Positions 10,064-18,495 of a stretch of 64,000 nucleotides of DNA are shown here, piece after piece (positions within the stretch are counted from its first letter, which is position 1; each line of letters begins with the position of its first letter). Origin of the DNA: Micromonospora globbae (GTDB taxonomy: Bacteria; Actinomycetota; Actinomycetes; Mycobacteriales; Micromonosporaceae); the NCBI RefSeq assembly GCF_003610785.1, contig NZ_RAQQ01000022.1:38672-102671 (forward strand), in the 5' to 3' direction. A program made the position numbers and the translations under genes. The notes beneath the pieces were generated by a model that was not told the DNA's origin, made no database searches, and saw only the letters and a list, made by a program, of their open reading frames with translations.

Positions 10064-10600
10064 TCACTCCTGCGGCGGCTCGACGAACAGCGCGGCGAGC
10101 CGCGGCAGCCGCCGCCGGGCCTCGTCCTCGTCGTCGAAGTCCCAGAAGTCGTCGAGGTCCGGCGCCACGACCGGGTCGGGCTGCGCCGGCAGGTCGGTGG
10201 CGGTCGCCTTGCGGTACGCCTCACCGGGCACCGCGAGCATCTCCTCCGACCCGAACTCCTCACCGGTGAGCGCGGCCGACCGGATCCGGGGCAGCTCGGC
10301 GAGGGAGTCCGGATCGGCGACCGCCCGGGCGAAGACCGCCCGGCCCTGGGTCATCAACCAGCCCCGGAAGTGCGCGAAGCCGTCGTCGGAGGCGCCCCCG
10401 TTGACGAGGTAGGCGGCGCCCCAGAGGTCGGCCGTGTAGGAGGCGGCCAGCACCCGCGCCTGGTGCCGCGCGTACCCGACGATCTCGGCCGGGTCACGCT
10501 CGGCCAGCAGCGCCACCGCCCGGGCGGCCACCGCGTGGGCCTCTCCCCCACCGCCGGCCCGGGCCTGGTCGATCAACTGCCAGAAGTCGTCGGTCCTCAT
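10064..10600 (-). CDS. DUF4240 domain-containing protein
   Basis: 178 residues from ATG 10600. It begins MRTDDFWQLIDQAR, the typical DUF4240 opening, and has LYxA-like motifs (TADLWGAAYLVNGGASDDGFAHFRGWL) followed by GRAVFARAVADPDSLAELP. These proteins are small, cytoplasmic and of unknown function, resembling WGR-linked and SMI1-like orphan proteins. The C-terminus is acidic (DLDDFWDFDDEDEARRRLPRL). It lies just upstream of lepA on the same strand (87-base gap) and is divergent from the phosphotransferase. No function can be proposed. Confidence 0.75.
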   Translation of the reverse strand: MRTDDFWQLIDQARAGGGGEAHAVAARAVALLAERDPAEIVGYARHQARVLAASYTADLWGAAYLVNGGASDDGFAHFRGWLMTQGRAVFARAVADPDSLAELPRIRSAALTGEEFGSEEMLAVPGEAYRKATATDLPAQPDPVVAPDLDDFWDFDDEDEARRRLPRLAALFVEPPQE

Positions 10601-10653
10601 GGCCTGGCAGTCTCCCAGACCGGTCGCGCCGGTGCCGTCTCCCGGGCGCGGCC

Positions 10654-10755
10654 GTGGCGCGTCACGTCGGCCGGGGCGCCGCCGCGGTGGCCGGTCACGC
10701 CGGCCGGGGTGCCGCGTCGTCGGTGGCCGGTCACGCCGCGTCGTGTCGCCCGGGG
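10654..10755. repeat. about three imperfect copies of a 32-35 bp GC-rich repeat in a divergent intergenic region
   Basis: Related units around 10654-10684, 10686-10720 and 10721-10755 share GGTCACG(C/T)CGGCCGGGG and GGTGGCCGGTCACGCC segments. They fill the space between the DUF4240 gene (minus) and the phosphotransferase (plus). No canonical promoter hexamers are visible within them. Confidence 0.55.
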
Positions 10756-10772
10756 CTCGGCGAGGGGGCAGC

Positions 10773-11768
10773 ATGGACGGCGTGCCCGCGCCGTCACCAC
10801 CCCCCGTACCGTACGACGCGACGGCCCGGCGCCCCCACTGGGACGAGCTGCCGGGGGCGCTGCGGACCGCCCTCGCCGACCGGCTGGGCGCCCCGGTGGT
10901 CGCTGTCCGCACCGCCGGCGCCGGCTTCACCCGGGGCTTCGCCGGCGTGCTCGACACCGCCGCCGGCGAGCGGGCCTTCGTGAAGGCCGCGCCCGCCGCC
11001 GGTCAACCGCACCTCGTCGACTGGTACGCGCGGGAGGCCGCCGTCCTCGAACGGCTCCCGGCCGGCCTCCCGGCGCCCCGCCCCCGCTGGACGCTGAGCG
11101 TCGCCGGCTGGTTCGCCGTCGCGCAGGAGGCGATCGACGGCCGGACGCCCCGGCTGCCCTGGGACCCGGCCGAGCTGACCGCGACGCTCGCCGCGTACGC
11201 CGAGGTCACGGCCGCCCTCGCCGACCCGCCGGCCGGCCTGGTCGCGCTGGGCCTGCCCCACCTCGCCGACCTGGCCCGCGACGACATCCTCTGGTGGGGC
11301 GAGGTCGCCGCCGGCCGGGAGCCGGCGCCACCGCTGCCCGCCGCCGCGCGCGGCCGGCTGCCCGAACTCGTCGCGCTGGAGTCGCGCCTCCCGCCGTACG
11401 CCGCCCGCGGCACCGGGCTGATCCACGGCGACCTCCGCCTCGACAACGTCCTCGTGGGTGGCGACGGGCGGGCCTGGCTCTGCGACTGGACCTGGCTCTG
11501 CCACGGGCCGGCCTGGTTCGACCTGACGACCCTGCTGATCACCGCGTACGCCAGCGGGCTGGACGCCGACGCCCTCTTCGCGCGTCACCCGGCCGCGGCC
11601 GACGCCCCGCCGGACGCGCTGGACGCCACCCTCGCCGCGCTGGCCGGGTACTTTCTGACCGGCGCCGCGGCGGCACCACCGACGGCCTCCGCGTCGCTGC
11701 GCGCCCACCAGCGCTACAGCGGCGAGCAGGCGCTCGCCTGGCTCGCCCGCCGGCAGGGCTGGGCCTGA
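10773..11768 (+). CDS. aminoglycoside phosphotransferase (APH)-family small-molecule kinase
   Basis: 331 residues. ATG 10773 follows GAGGGGG. The kinase-like fold is clear: a GAGFTRGFAGVL nucleotide loop, Lys in RAFVKAAP, the catalytic loop LIHGDLRLDNVLV (HGDxxxxN) and the magnesium-binding WLCDWTW (Asp of the DxD/DW motif). The family phosphorylates antibiotics, choline, homoserine or similar metabolites using ATP or GTP. Nothing identifies the substrate and there is no adjacent biosynthetic cluster, so resistance should not be assumed. A tandem-repeat array starts at its stop codon. Confidence 0.85.
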   Translation: MDGVPAPSPPPVPYDATARRPHWDELPGALRTALADRLGAPVVAVRTAGAGFTRGFAGVLDTAAGERAFVKAAPAAGQPHLVDWYAREAAVLERLPAGLPAPRPRWTLSVAGWFAVAQEAIDGRTPRLPWDPAELTATLAAYAEVTAALADPPAGLVALGLPHLADLARDDILWWGEVAAGREPAPPLPAAARGRLPELVALESRLPPYAARGTGLIHGDLRLDNVLVGGDGRAWLCDWTWLCHGPAWFDLTTLLITAYASGLDADALFARHPAAADAPPDALDATLAALAGYFLTGAAAAPPTASASLRAHQRYSGEQALAWLARRQGWA

Positions 11769-11888
11769 CCACGGTCGGGGCGGACCCGGGTGCGACGCGG
11801 GACGGACCTGGGCACGGTCGGGGCGGACCTGGGCACGTCGCGGGCCGGACCTGGGCGCGGTCGGGGCGAACCTGGGCACGTCGCGGGG
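11769..11888. repeat. tandem array of a 43-bp unit (2.8 copies) right after the APH-family stop codon
   Basis: Full units occupy 11803-11845 and 11846-11888, preceded by a diverged partial unit from 11769. Each unit contains two related halves (GGACCTGGGCACGGTCGGGG and a GGACCTGGGCACGTCGCGGG-like half). It is non-coding, lying between the APH-family gene and the rpsT promoter. Confidence 0.75.
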
Positions 11889-11975
11889 CTGGGCGGCTGT
11901 CGCGGCGGTGGACCGCGGTCGCGGCGCGGGTCGGGCCGCTCTCCAGGGCCGGACGGCTGTCGCACCCCCGCCGTT

Positions 11976-12004
11976 TTGGCTCGTCCCGGCCGACCTGGTA
12001 ACCT
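11976..12004 (+). promoter_or_regulatory. candidate rpsT promoter
   Basis: TTGGCT (11976-11981) and TAACCT (11999-12004) with a 17-base spacer lie about 80 bases upstream of the rpsT start, giving a leader of roughly 70 bases. This is a good match to the housekeeping sigma consensus TTGACN-N17-TANNNT. Confidence 0.5.
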
Positions 12005-12082
12005 GGCTCTTCGCGCGGCGATGACGCATGCTCGTCGTGCGGAGAAGCTGACCAACCCGAGCTATCAAGACGAGGCTGTCGC

Positions 12083-12349
12083 GTGGCGAACATCAAGTCC
12101 CAGATCAAGCGCAACCGGCAGAACGAGAAGCGCCGGCTGCGTAACAAGTCGGTCAAGTCGTCGCTGAAGACCGCCATCCGCAAGTTCCACGAGGCCGCCG
12201 AGGCTGGCGACGTCGAGCAGGCCACCGCCCTCATGCGGGACGCCTCGCGCAAGCTCGACAAGGCCGTCAGCAAGGGCGTGATCCACGCCAACCAGGCCGC
12301 CAACCGCAAGTCCGCGATCGCCAAGCGCGTCGCGTCGTTCTCCGCCTGA
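12083..12349 (+). CDS. rpsT: 30S ribosomal protein S20
   Basis: 88 residues from GTG 12083, with GAGG 7 bases upstream. The sequence is classic S20: MANIKSQIKRNRQNEKRRLRN at the start, a basic helical body and the A(S)RKLDKAVSKGVIHANQAANRKSAIAKR C-terminal helix. It binds 16S rRNA early in 30S assembly. It is monocistronic with its own promoter and a strong terminator, and convergent with the membrane-protein/holA operon, as in many actinomycetes. Confidence 0.97.
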   Translation: MANIKSQIKRNRQNEKRRLRNKSVKSSLKTAIRKFHEAAEAGDVEQATALMRDASRKLDKAVSKGVIHANQAANRKSAIAKRVASFSA

Positions 12350-12369
12350 CCCAGGCGGCGACAGACCTC

Positions 12370-12408
12370 GCCGGAAGCCCCCGGGCCACTGCCTCGGGGG
12401 CTTCCGGC
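12370..12408. terminator. intrinsic terminator, probably bidirectional (rpsT and the holA operon)
   Basis: A perfect 14-bp stem (12370-12383 with 12395-12408) with an 11-base loop is followed by TGTCTGTTT, giving a U-rich tail on the rpsT side. It lies between convergent genes. Confidence 0.88.
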
Positions 12409-12502
12409 TGTCTGTTTCCCGAGCTGTGGCCGGTGACGGGTCCGCGGTGGACGAGGGCGGGCGTCCACTCCCCTGTCGGCGTCAGCGCCGCCACGTGCCG
12501 GA

Positions 12503-12952
12503 TCAGGAGGGCTCGCGACCCGGCCGGCTGCTCGTCGGAGCGTCGGACCGGACCGCCGGAGCGGACGGATCGACGGACACGACGACGCCGGGCACGCTGT
12601 GGGTGATCCACTCGACCCGCGCGCGGCCCACCACGGGCTCCATCTGCCGCCGGAACCGGTCGCGCTCCTGCTCGGGTACGAGCGCCGCGGACCGGACCAC
12701 GACGGCGGCCACCATGTCGTTGAGCTTCACCATGACCGCGACCGTTGCGGGCAGGATCACGACGGCCCACCAGCTGACCAGCTCGGCGAGGGCGAGCAGC
12801 GCCGCCAGCGCGATCACGCCTTCGAAGAAGAGGAAGCAGAGCACGCCGCCCGGGTTGACGAACCGCAACCCGAGCACCCGCGCGTACAGCGGGCGGTACT
12901 GATCCTCGTCGGCCGGGATGGTGGCCCACGCCGTGCGGACCGGTCCGCTCAC
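12503..12952 (-). CDS. hypothetical two-helix membrane protein, coupled to holA
   Basis: 149 residues from GTG 12952, which overlaps the holA stop by 4 bases (GTGA), so it is translationally coupled. Two membrane helices are predicted by eye around VLCFLFFEGVIALAALLALAEL and the segment SWWAVVILPATVAVMVKL, with a cytoplasmic or exposed arginine-rich segment ending in a Pro/Ser-rich tail (SAPAVRSDAPTSSRPGREPS). I do not recognise a functional family. Its position after holA is typical of Micromonosporaceae housekeeping neighbourhoods, but a role in replication is not implied by the sequence. Confidence 0.75.
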   Translation of the reverse strand: MSGPVRTAWATIPADEDQYRPLYARVLGLRFVNPGGVLCFLFFEGVIALAALLALAELVSWWAVVILPATVAVMVKLNDMVAAVVVRSAALVPEQERDRFRRQMEPVVGRARVEWITHSVPGVVVSVDPSAPAVRSDAPTSSRPGREPS

Positions 12953-13965
12953 GGGGCGCCACCCCGCCGGGCGGCCGCCACGGAGAAGACGGCCCGCTCC
13001 AGGGCGTACGCACGGTCGTCGGAGCCGCCCTTCACGGCCGCGTTGCACTCGGCGGCGACCTGCATGGCGCGGACCAGCCCCTCCGGCGTCCAGCCCCGGC
13101 TCTGCCGCTGCGCCCGCTCGATCTTCCAGGCCGGCATGCCGAGGGTGCCCGCCAGCTGGTACGGGCTGCCCCGGCCGGCGGACGCGACCCGGGCCACCGT
13201 CCGTACGCCGTCGGCCAGGGCGTCGGCGATCGGCACCGGGTCGACGCCGACGTGCAGCGCCCACCGCAGCGCCTCCAGCGCGGCCGGGACGTCGCCGACC
13301 ATGGCGGCGTCGGCGACCGTGAAGCCGCTCACCTCCACCCGACCCCGGTAGTACCGGGCGACCGTGTCGGCGCCGATGCGCCCGTCGGTGTCGGCGATCA
13401 ACTGGGAGCAGGCGGCGGCCAGTTCCCGCAGGTCGTTGCCGACCGCCGCGAGCAACGCCTCGGCGGCGCTCTCGGTGCACGTGCCGCCGCCCCGGCGGAT
13501 CTCGTCGCGGACGAAGGCCACCCGGTCGCGGTGCCCCTTCAGCTTCGCGGCCGGCACCACCGTCGCGCCGGCCGCCTTCAGCCCGTCGGCGAACGCCTTC
13601 CCCTTGGCCCCGCCGAGGTGCAGCACGACCAGTTGCACCTCGGGGTCGGGGTTCTTCGCGTACGCCAGCAGGGCCGCCACCAGGTCCTTGCGGGCGTCCT
13701 GGCCGGAGCGCAGCACGAGCAGCCGCCGCCCGCCGAACAGCGACGGGCTGAGCATCTCGGCGATTTCCCCCGGGGTGAGCGCGCCGGCCTGGTACTCGCG
13801 GACGTCCACGTCGGGGTCGACGCTGCGCGCCTTCGCGACGGCTTCGGTCACGGCGCGCGTGGCGAGCAGCTCCTCATCGCCGAGGACCAGCAGAATGGGG
13901 GCGAGGCTGGCGGGGGTCACGTCGCCCATATTCGCACGCCCGGCAACGGGATCGTGCCTGCTCAT
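12949..13965 (-). CDS. holA: DNA polymerase III subunit delta (clamp-loader wrench)
   Basis: 338 residues from ATG 13965, supported by GAGG 5 bases upstream; a later ATG (13929) is possible. The protein begins with an AAA+-like fold (APILLVLGDEELLATRAV) and shows the family features SLFGGRRLLVLRSGQDARKD, AAEALLAAVGNDLRELAAACSQL and a C-terminal collar domain (ALEALRWALHVGVDPVPIADAL). Delta opens the sliding clamp during loading. Actinobacterial delta is often annotated only as a hypothetical downstream of comEC; the order comEA, comEC, holA, then rpsT on the other strand is the expected one. Confidence 0.92.
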   Translation of the reverse strand: MSRHDPVAGRANMGDVTPASLAPILLVLGDEELLATRAVTEAVAKARSVDPDVDVREYQAGALTPGEIAEMLSPSLFGGRRLLVLRSGQDARKDLVAALLAYAKNPDPEVQLVVLHLGGAKGKAFADGLKAAGATVVPAAKLKGHRDRVAFVRDEIRRGGGTCTESAAEALLAAVGNDLRELAAACSQLIADTDGRIGADTVARYYRGRVEVSGFTVADAAMVGDVPAALEALRWALHVGVDPVPIADALADGVRTVARVASAGRGSPYQLAGTLGMPAWKIERAQRQSRGWTPEGLVRAMQVAAECNAAVKGGSDDRAYALERAVFSVAAARRGGAP

Positions 13966-14061
13966 CGACGCCTCAGGCGGCGGAGCCCGCAGTCAGTGCG
14001 AATCCAGACATTTATGTCAATCCACCATGCAGCGACACAAGACCCCCGCGTCCGGGCCGCG

Positions 14062-16452
14062 TCACGGCGGGCGACCGGGCGGTGAGCCTCGGGCGACGAC
14101 CGCGAGCCCGCCGTCCCGCCGCACCGCGGCGACATCGCCGTCCACGTCGGTCCGCAGCACACGGGCGCCGTTGCGGGCCAGCCGCGCCAGCAGGCCGGGA
14201 CTGGGGTGCCCGTAGTCGTTGCCGGCGCCCACCGGCACGAGCGCCACGGCCGGGCGGACCGCGTCGAGGAACTCGGGATCCTGGTAGGCCGACCCGTGGT
14301 GGGCCACCTTGAGCACATCGGCCCGCAACACGTCGTGGGGCACCCGGTCCAGCAACGCGCGTTGTTCCTCGGTCTCGGCGTCCCCGGGCAGCAGGAGCCG
14401 TACGCCCCGGACGGTCGCGCGCAGCACCAGCGAGTTGTTGTTCGGATCCGAGCGCGTGCCGCGCAGCGGATACGGCGGACCGAGCACGACGAGTTCCGCC
14501 CCGCCCGCCCGGTACGTCGTGCCCGCCGTCGCGGTGAGCAGCCGGGCGTTGCCGCCGTCGGCCGCCTCGCGTACCAGCGCCTGGCCGGTCTCCGGCTCGG
14601 TCAGCGCCGGTGTGAGCACGGCCGCCACGCGCCGGCCGCGGAACACGCCGGCGACCCCACCGACGTGGTCGACGTGGAAGTGGCTCACCACGAACAGCGG
14701 CACCTCCCGGACTCCGAGCCGCCGCAGGCAGGCGTCCACGGCCGCCGGTTCCGGGCCGGCGTCGACCACCACCGCTCGCCCGGACGCCACCGGGAGCACC
14801 ACGGCGTCGCCCTGGCCGACGGCGCACGCCACCACGACCCAGCCGGACGGCGGCCAGCCGCGGACCACCAGCCGGACCGGCACCGCACCGAGGACCGCCG
14901 CGACGCCCACGACCGCCACCAACCGGCGCACCACGGGCCGCCGGATGGCGACGAGCAGCGCCACGGTCGACGCGGCCAGCAGCAGGGCTCCCCACACCCC
15001 ACCTGGCCAGGGCAGCGTGCCCGCCGGCAGGCGAGCGCCGTACCGGGCCACGAGCACGAGCCACCACGCCGGCCAGCTCGCCAGCCAGGCGGCGAACTCG
15101 GCGCCCGCCGGCCAGATCGGTGACAGCACGGCGGCCAGCACCCCGAGCACCGTGGCGGGGGCGATGGCCGGTACGGCCAGCAGGTTGGCCGGCACGGCGA
15201 CGACGCTGACCGTGCCGGCGATTCCCGCCACGACCGGTGCGCAGGCGAGCTGGGCGGCGGCCGGCACCGCGAGCGCCTCGGCCAGGCCGGCCGGCACGCC
15301 GCGGCGGCGCAGTCCGTCGCGCCAGCGCGGGGCGAGCAGCAGCAGTCCACCGGTGGCCAGTACGGAGAGCGCGAAACCGGCGTCGCCGGCGAGCGCGGGA
15401 TCCACCAGGATCAGCACGGTGACGGCCGCGGCCAGCGCCGGCAGGGCGGCACGCGGACGGCCGGCGGCCAGCGCGGCCAGCCCGATGGCGCCCATCGTGG
15501 CGGCGCGTACCACGCTGGGCGACGGACGCACCAGGATCACGAAACCCACGAGGGCGACACCGCAGAGCCCGGCGGCGAGCCACGGACCGGCCCGGCACCA
15601 CCGCGCGACGAGCAGCACCGCACCGACGACGATGGCCACGTTGGAGCCGGAGACCGCGTTCAGGTGTGTCATGCCGGTGGCCCGGAAGTCCTCCTCGACG
15701 GTGGGCAGCAGCCGGCTGGTGTCGCCGACCACCAGCCCCGGCAGCAGGCCGCCCTGCTCGTCGGGCAGGGGCGCGCACGCGCGTTGCAGCCCGGCGCGGA
15801 GCGAGCCGGCAGCCCGCTGCGCCCACGACGGCGAGCCGTGCCGGACGGGCGGGCCCGTGGCGCCGAGCACCACGGCGGTCAGGTCGCCACCCCGGGGGAC
15901 GTCCAGGCGCCCCTGCGCGCTGAGCCGCTGCCCGGGCAGCAGCCCTCGCCAGGCGGGATCGGTGGCGAGGACGAGGAGCCGGACCGGGGCGGCCACCCGC
16001 GGGCCGTCCCGCTCGGCGAGCCGGACGAGGTCCGTGGCGACGAGCAGGGTGGCCGGACGCCCGGGCGCGGTCCGGATCGGCCGCGGGTCGTCGCGGACCA
16101 CGAGGTCGGCGGTGACGCTCGCCCGTTGCTCGGCGAGCGCGCGCAGGGCATCGGCGTCGCGTACGGCCAGCCGGGCGCCCGTCGCCGCGCCGCCACAGAC
16201 GACGCCGAGGCCGACCGCGACGGCGATCCAGCCGTACCGCCGGACGCGAGTCGTGGGCCGGCCGAGCACCTGGAGCAGGTGCAGCGCGCCGATGACCGAG
16301 AACACCGCGCCGAGTGCCGCGAGCAGCAGCGCGGCCCCCGCGCCGAGGTGCAGCCCGGCCAGGGCGGTGAGCCACGCCGCGACCGCCGATCCGGCCAGCC
16401 GCAGATCCGGTCCGTCGTCCCGCGGCGACACCTCCGCGATGCGGGTGCTCAC
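14062..16452 (-). CDS. comEC: ComEC/Rec2 family competence protein
   Basis: 796 residues. GTG 16452 overlaps the comEA stop in GTGA. The layout is an N-terminal set of about four helices and a soluble OB-like segment, the competence domain with many helices (SGSNVAIVVGAVLLVARW and onward, about residues 260-500), then a metallo-beta-lactamase domain with HFHVDHVGG at about residues 591-599. In naturally competent bacteria ComEC is the channel for single-stranded DNA uptake and the lactamase-like domain may be a nuclease. Whether this organism takes up DNA is not known. All domains are complete. Confidence 0.93.
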   Translation of the reverse strand: MSTRIAEVSPRDDGPDLRLAGSAVAAWLTALAGLHLGAGAALLLAALGAVFSVIGALHLLQVLGRPTTRVRRYGWIAVAVGLGVVCGGAATGARLAVRDADALRALAEQRASVTADLVVRDDPRPIRTAPGRPATLLVATDLVRLAERDGPRVAAPVRLLVLATDPAWRGLLPGQRLSAQGRLDVPRGGDLTAVVLGATGPPVRHGSPSWAQRAAGSLRAGLQRACAPLPDEQGGLLPGLVVGDTSRLLPTVEEDFRATGMTHLNAVSGSNVAIVVGAVLLVARWCRAGPWLAAGLCGVALVGFVILVRPSPSVVRAATMGAIGLAALAAGRPRAALPALAAAVTVLILVDPALAGDAGFALSVLATGGLLLLAPRWRDGLRRRGVPAGLAEALAVPAAAQLACAPVVAGIAGTVSVVAVPANLLAVPAIAPATVLGVLAAVLSPIWPAGAEFAAWLASWPAWWLVLVARYGARLPAGTLPWPGGVWGALLLAASTVALLVAIRRPVVRRLVAVVGVAAVLGAVPVRLVVRGWPPSGWVVVACAVGQGDAVVLPVASGRAVVVDAGPEPAAVDACLRRLGVREVPLFVVSHFHVDHVGGVAGVFRGRRVAAVLTPALTEPETGQALVREAADGGNARLLTATAGTTYRAGGAELVVLGPPYPLRGTRSDPNNNSLVLRATVRGVRLLLPGDAETEEQRALLDRVPHDVLRADVLKVAHHGSAYQDPEFLDAVRPAVALVPVGAGNDYGHPSPGLLARLARNGARVLRTDVDGDVAAVRRDGGLAVVARGSPPGRPP

Positions 16453-17411
16453 ACCGTCACCAGGTCCTTGAGCTGCTCGTAGCGGGCGTCGCCGATGCCG
16501 TCGACCTGCCGCAGGTCGCCGACCGACCGGAAGCCGCCGTGCTGCTCACGGTGGGTGAGGATGCGCTGGGCGAGCACCGGGCCGACCCCGGGCAGCGCGT
16601 CGAGCTGCGCGAGGGTCGCCGTGTTGAGGTTGAGCTTCCCGCCGGCGCCGGGGATCCCGGCCGGTGCCGGCGCGCCCCCGGGTGCGGGCGGCACCTGGCC
16701 CGCGGCGGCGGGCGGCGCGGTCACGCCGACCAGGATCAGCTCGCCGTCGGCCACCCGGCGGGCGGGGTTCAACAGGGCCACGTCCACCCCGGGCAGCGCC
16801 CCGCCGGCCGCCTCGACCGCGTCCGCGAGGCGAGCGCCCGCGGGCAGCCGCACCAGGCCGGGGCGGCGTACCTTGCCGGCGACCGCCACGACGAGTTCAC
16901 CGGCCGGGCTCGCCCCGGATCCGGCGACGTCCTCGGCCACCGGCACCGCGGTGCCGACCGCCGGCGCGGCGGTGTCCGGCACCGGCTCCGCCCGCGGTCG
17001 TGACCGCCACGCCCAGAAACCGGCGCCCAGCACCACGAGCGCGGCGACGGCGGCGAGGACGCGCACCCCGCGACGCCCCGGGTCGAACGCGCCGGGACCG
17101 GGAAGGCGGCGGCCGCCGGAGGACTCCGGCGCGGTCGCCGGGTCGTCGCCCGTCACGGCGTCCCGCAGAGCCGATGCCGACGGCAGGGGGCCGGGCGGGT
17201 CGCCCGCGTACCCGTCGGGCACCCCGACCCGGCGCGGACCGCCGCCGTCACCGGCCATATCGCGTGCCGAGTCGGCCACGAACGCCGGACCGGCCAAGAA
17301 CCCCGAACCGCCCGTAAGCGCCTGGTCGCCGGTGAGCGAGCTGTCCGATGGCGTCTGCCCGGCCAGCCGCCACAGGCGTCGGCGTACCACGGATTCGTCG
17401 TCGTGTGACAC
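16449..17411 (-). CDS. comEA: ComEA family DNA-binding protein
   Basis: 320 residues. A cytoplasmic N-terminus (about 115 residues, Gly/Pro-rich) and one membrane helix (VRVLAAVAALVVLGAGFWAW) precede an SLBB domain (LVVAVAGKVRRPGLVRLPAG) and a C-terminal helix-hairpin-helix pair (LNLNTATLAQLDALPGVGPV, then FRSVGDLRQVDGIG). ComEA binds double-stranded DNA outside the membrane and hands it to ComEC. The long cytoplasmic N-terminus is larger than in Bacillus ComEA and typical of actinomycetes. It heads the comEA-comEC unit. Confidence 0.9.
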   Translation of the reverse strand: MSHDDESVVRRRLWRLAGQTPSDSSLTGDQALTGGSGFLAGPAFVADSARDMAGDGGGPRRVGVPDGYAGDPPGPLPSASALRDAVTGDDPATAPESSGGRRLPGPGAFDPGRRGVRVLAAVAALVVLGAGFWAWRSRPRAEPVPDTAAPAVGTAVPVAEDVAGSGASPAGELVVAVAGKVRRPGLVRLPAGARLADAVEAAGGALPGVDVALLNPARRVADGELILVGVTAPPAAAGQVPPAPGGAPAPAGIPGAGGKLNLNTATLAQLDALPGVGPVLAQRILTHREQHGGFRSVGDLRQVDGIGDARYEQLKDLVTV

Positions 17412-17608
17412 GGCGTGACGCTACGGCGATCCACGCCCGGCGCGGGCGTCCCGGACCGTCACCTGTGGACGGCGCCGCCGCCTGTGGACAACGCCCTGAT
17501 CATGCCGCCGTCTGCTATGAGCCGGACACGGGCCCGGAGGCGGTCCCGCCCCGCCGTCGCGGGACGGGACCGCCGACCCCGGTCACGGGACGGGACCGCC
17601 GACTCCGA

Positions 17609-18382
17609 TCAGTAGTAGCGCATCGACGAGGCGACGTCGTTCCAGCCGAAGACGCCCAGGTCGGGGTACAGGCCGGGGCCGTCGACGCCGTTGCCGTTGT
17701 AGAGCCAGAGCTGCTGGCCCTGCAACTCGATGTGCTCGAACAGGATCGTGTACGGGATGTACGGAATGTTGCCGTCGATGTAGCTGACGTTGGTGTCGAC
17801 CGACGACACCTTGTCGTTGATATTGCTGCACCACAGGAAGCAGAAGACGCTGCGGAAGTCGCGCTGGCTACCCCAGTCGGCGTTGAACTGCCACTTCCCT
17901 CCCTGGTAGTGCCAGTGCTCGTGCAGTACGACCATGCCGCCGACCGGCCCGTAGTAGCCGATGCCGGCGTTCGTCGTGTAGTCCCCCGCCGCCTCCGGCG
18001 CCCGGGCGGGCTGCGTCGGCGGTGCCGGGCGGCTGCGCGGCCCGAGACTGGCCCGGGTGAAGCGCTGCTGCACGTCGGCAACGTACTCGTTGGCCGCCTC
18101 CGGACGGCGGAACACCTGCAGTTCCCCGTCGCGGAACGTGTCGGGCGTGACCACGTACCGCAGCGGTTCGTGGGCGTGCCGCGCCAGGTTCCGCGGCTCG
18201 ACCTTGCGGCCGTCCAGTCGTATGGGCAGTTGCGGCGGTTGGATCTCCGCCTTCGGTCCGGCGGGTGCGGTCGGTGCCGCCGTGGCCCGCCTCGCGCCGG
18301 ACAGGGACTGCCCGGCTCCGAGGAGGGCCCCGGCCGCGAGGCCCGCGGCGATACCACCGAACGCTCTTCTCGTCGTCACCAT
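17609..18382 (-). CDS. Tat-exported beta/gamma-crystallin-like calcium-binding protein
   Basis: 257 residues from ATG 18382 (GTG 18391 is an alternative). A twin-arginine signal (TTRRAFGG, then an Ala/Gly-rich core) precedes a mature region whose last 110 residues look like two Greek-key motifs: MVVLHEHWHYQGGKW... ending at NDKVSS (189-194), and ILFEHIELQGQQLWL... ending at NDVASS (248-253). N/D-N/D-x-x-S/T-S is the calcium-binding clamp of microbial beta/gamma-crystallins. A pair Cys-x5-Cys (CFLWC region) could form a disulfide. Family membership is my reading of the motifs. The extracellular role is unknown; it is not in an operon. Confidence 0.6.
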   Translation of the reverse strand: MVTTRRAFGGIAAGLAAGALLGAGQSLSGARRATAAPTAPAGPKAEIQPPQLPIRLDGRKVEPRNLARHAHEPLRYVVTPDTFRDGELQVFRRPEAANEYVADVQQRFTRASLGPRSRPAPPTQPARAPEAAGDYTTNAGIGYYGPVGGMVVLHEHWHYQGGKWQFNADWGSQRDFRSVFCFLWCSNINDKVSSVDTNVSYIDGNIPYIPYTILFEHIELQGQQLWLYNGNGVDGPGLYPDLGVFGWNDVASSMRYY

Positions 18383-18495
18383 TTCCCCCACGGTGTGCGA
18401 TGAACGATGCGGAAGATTCTTACGAGTCGATCCCGTGGGGCGACATCTTCTGTCCGAGGCGGGACAGTCGCGAACTGAACAGATGCGATCAACGC

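Noticed and set aside
10773..11768. Aminoglycoside resistance gene
   Set aside because: APH-family kinases have many substrates and no resistance context is present; only the family is supported.
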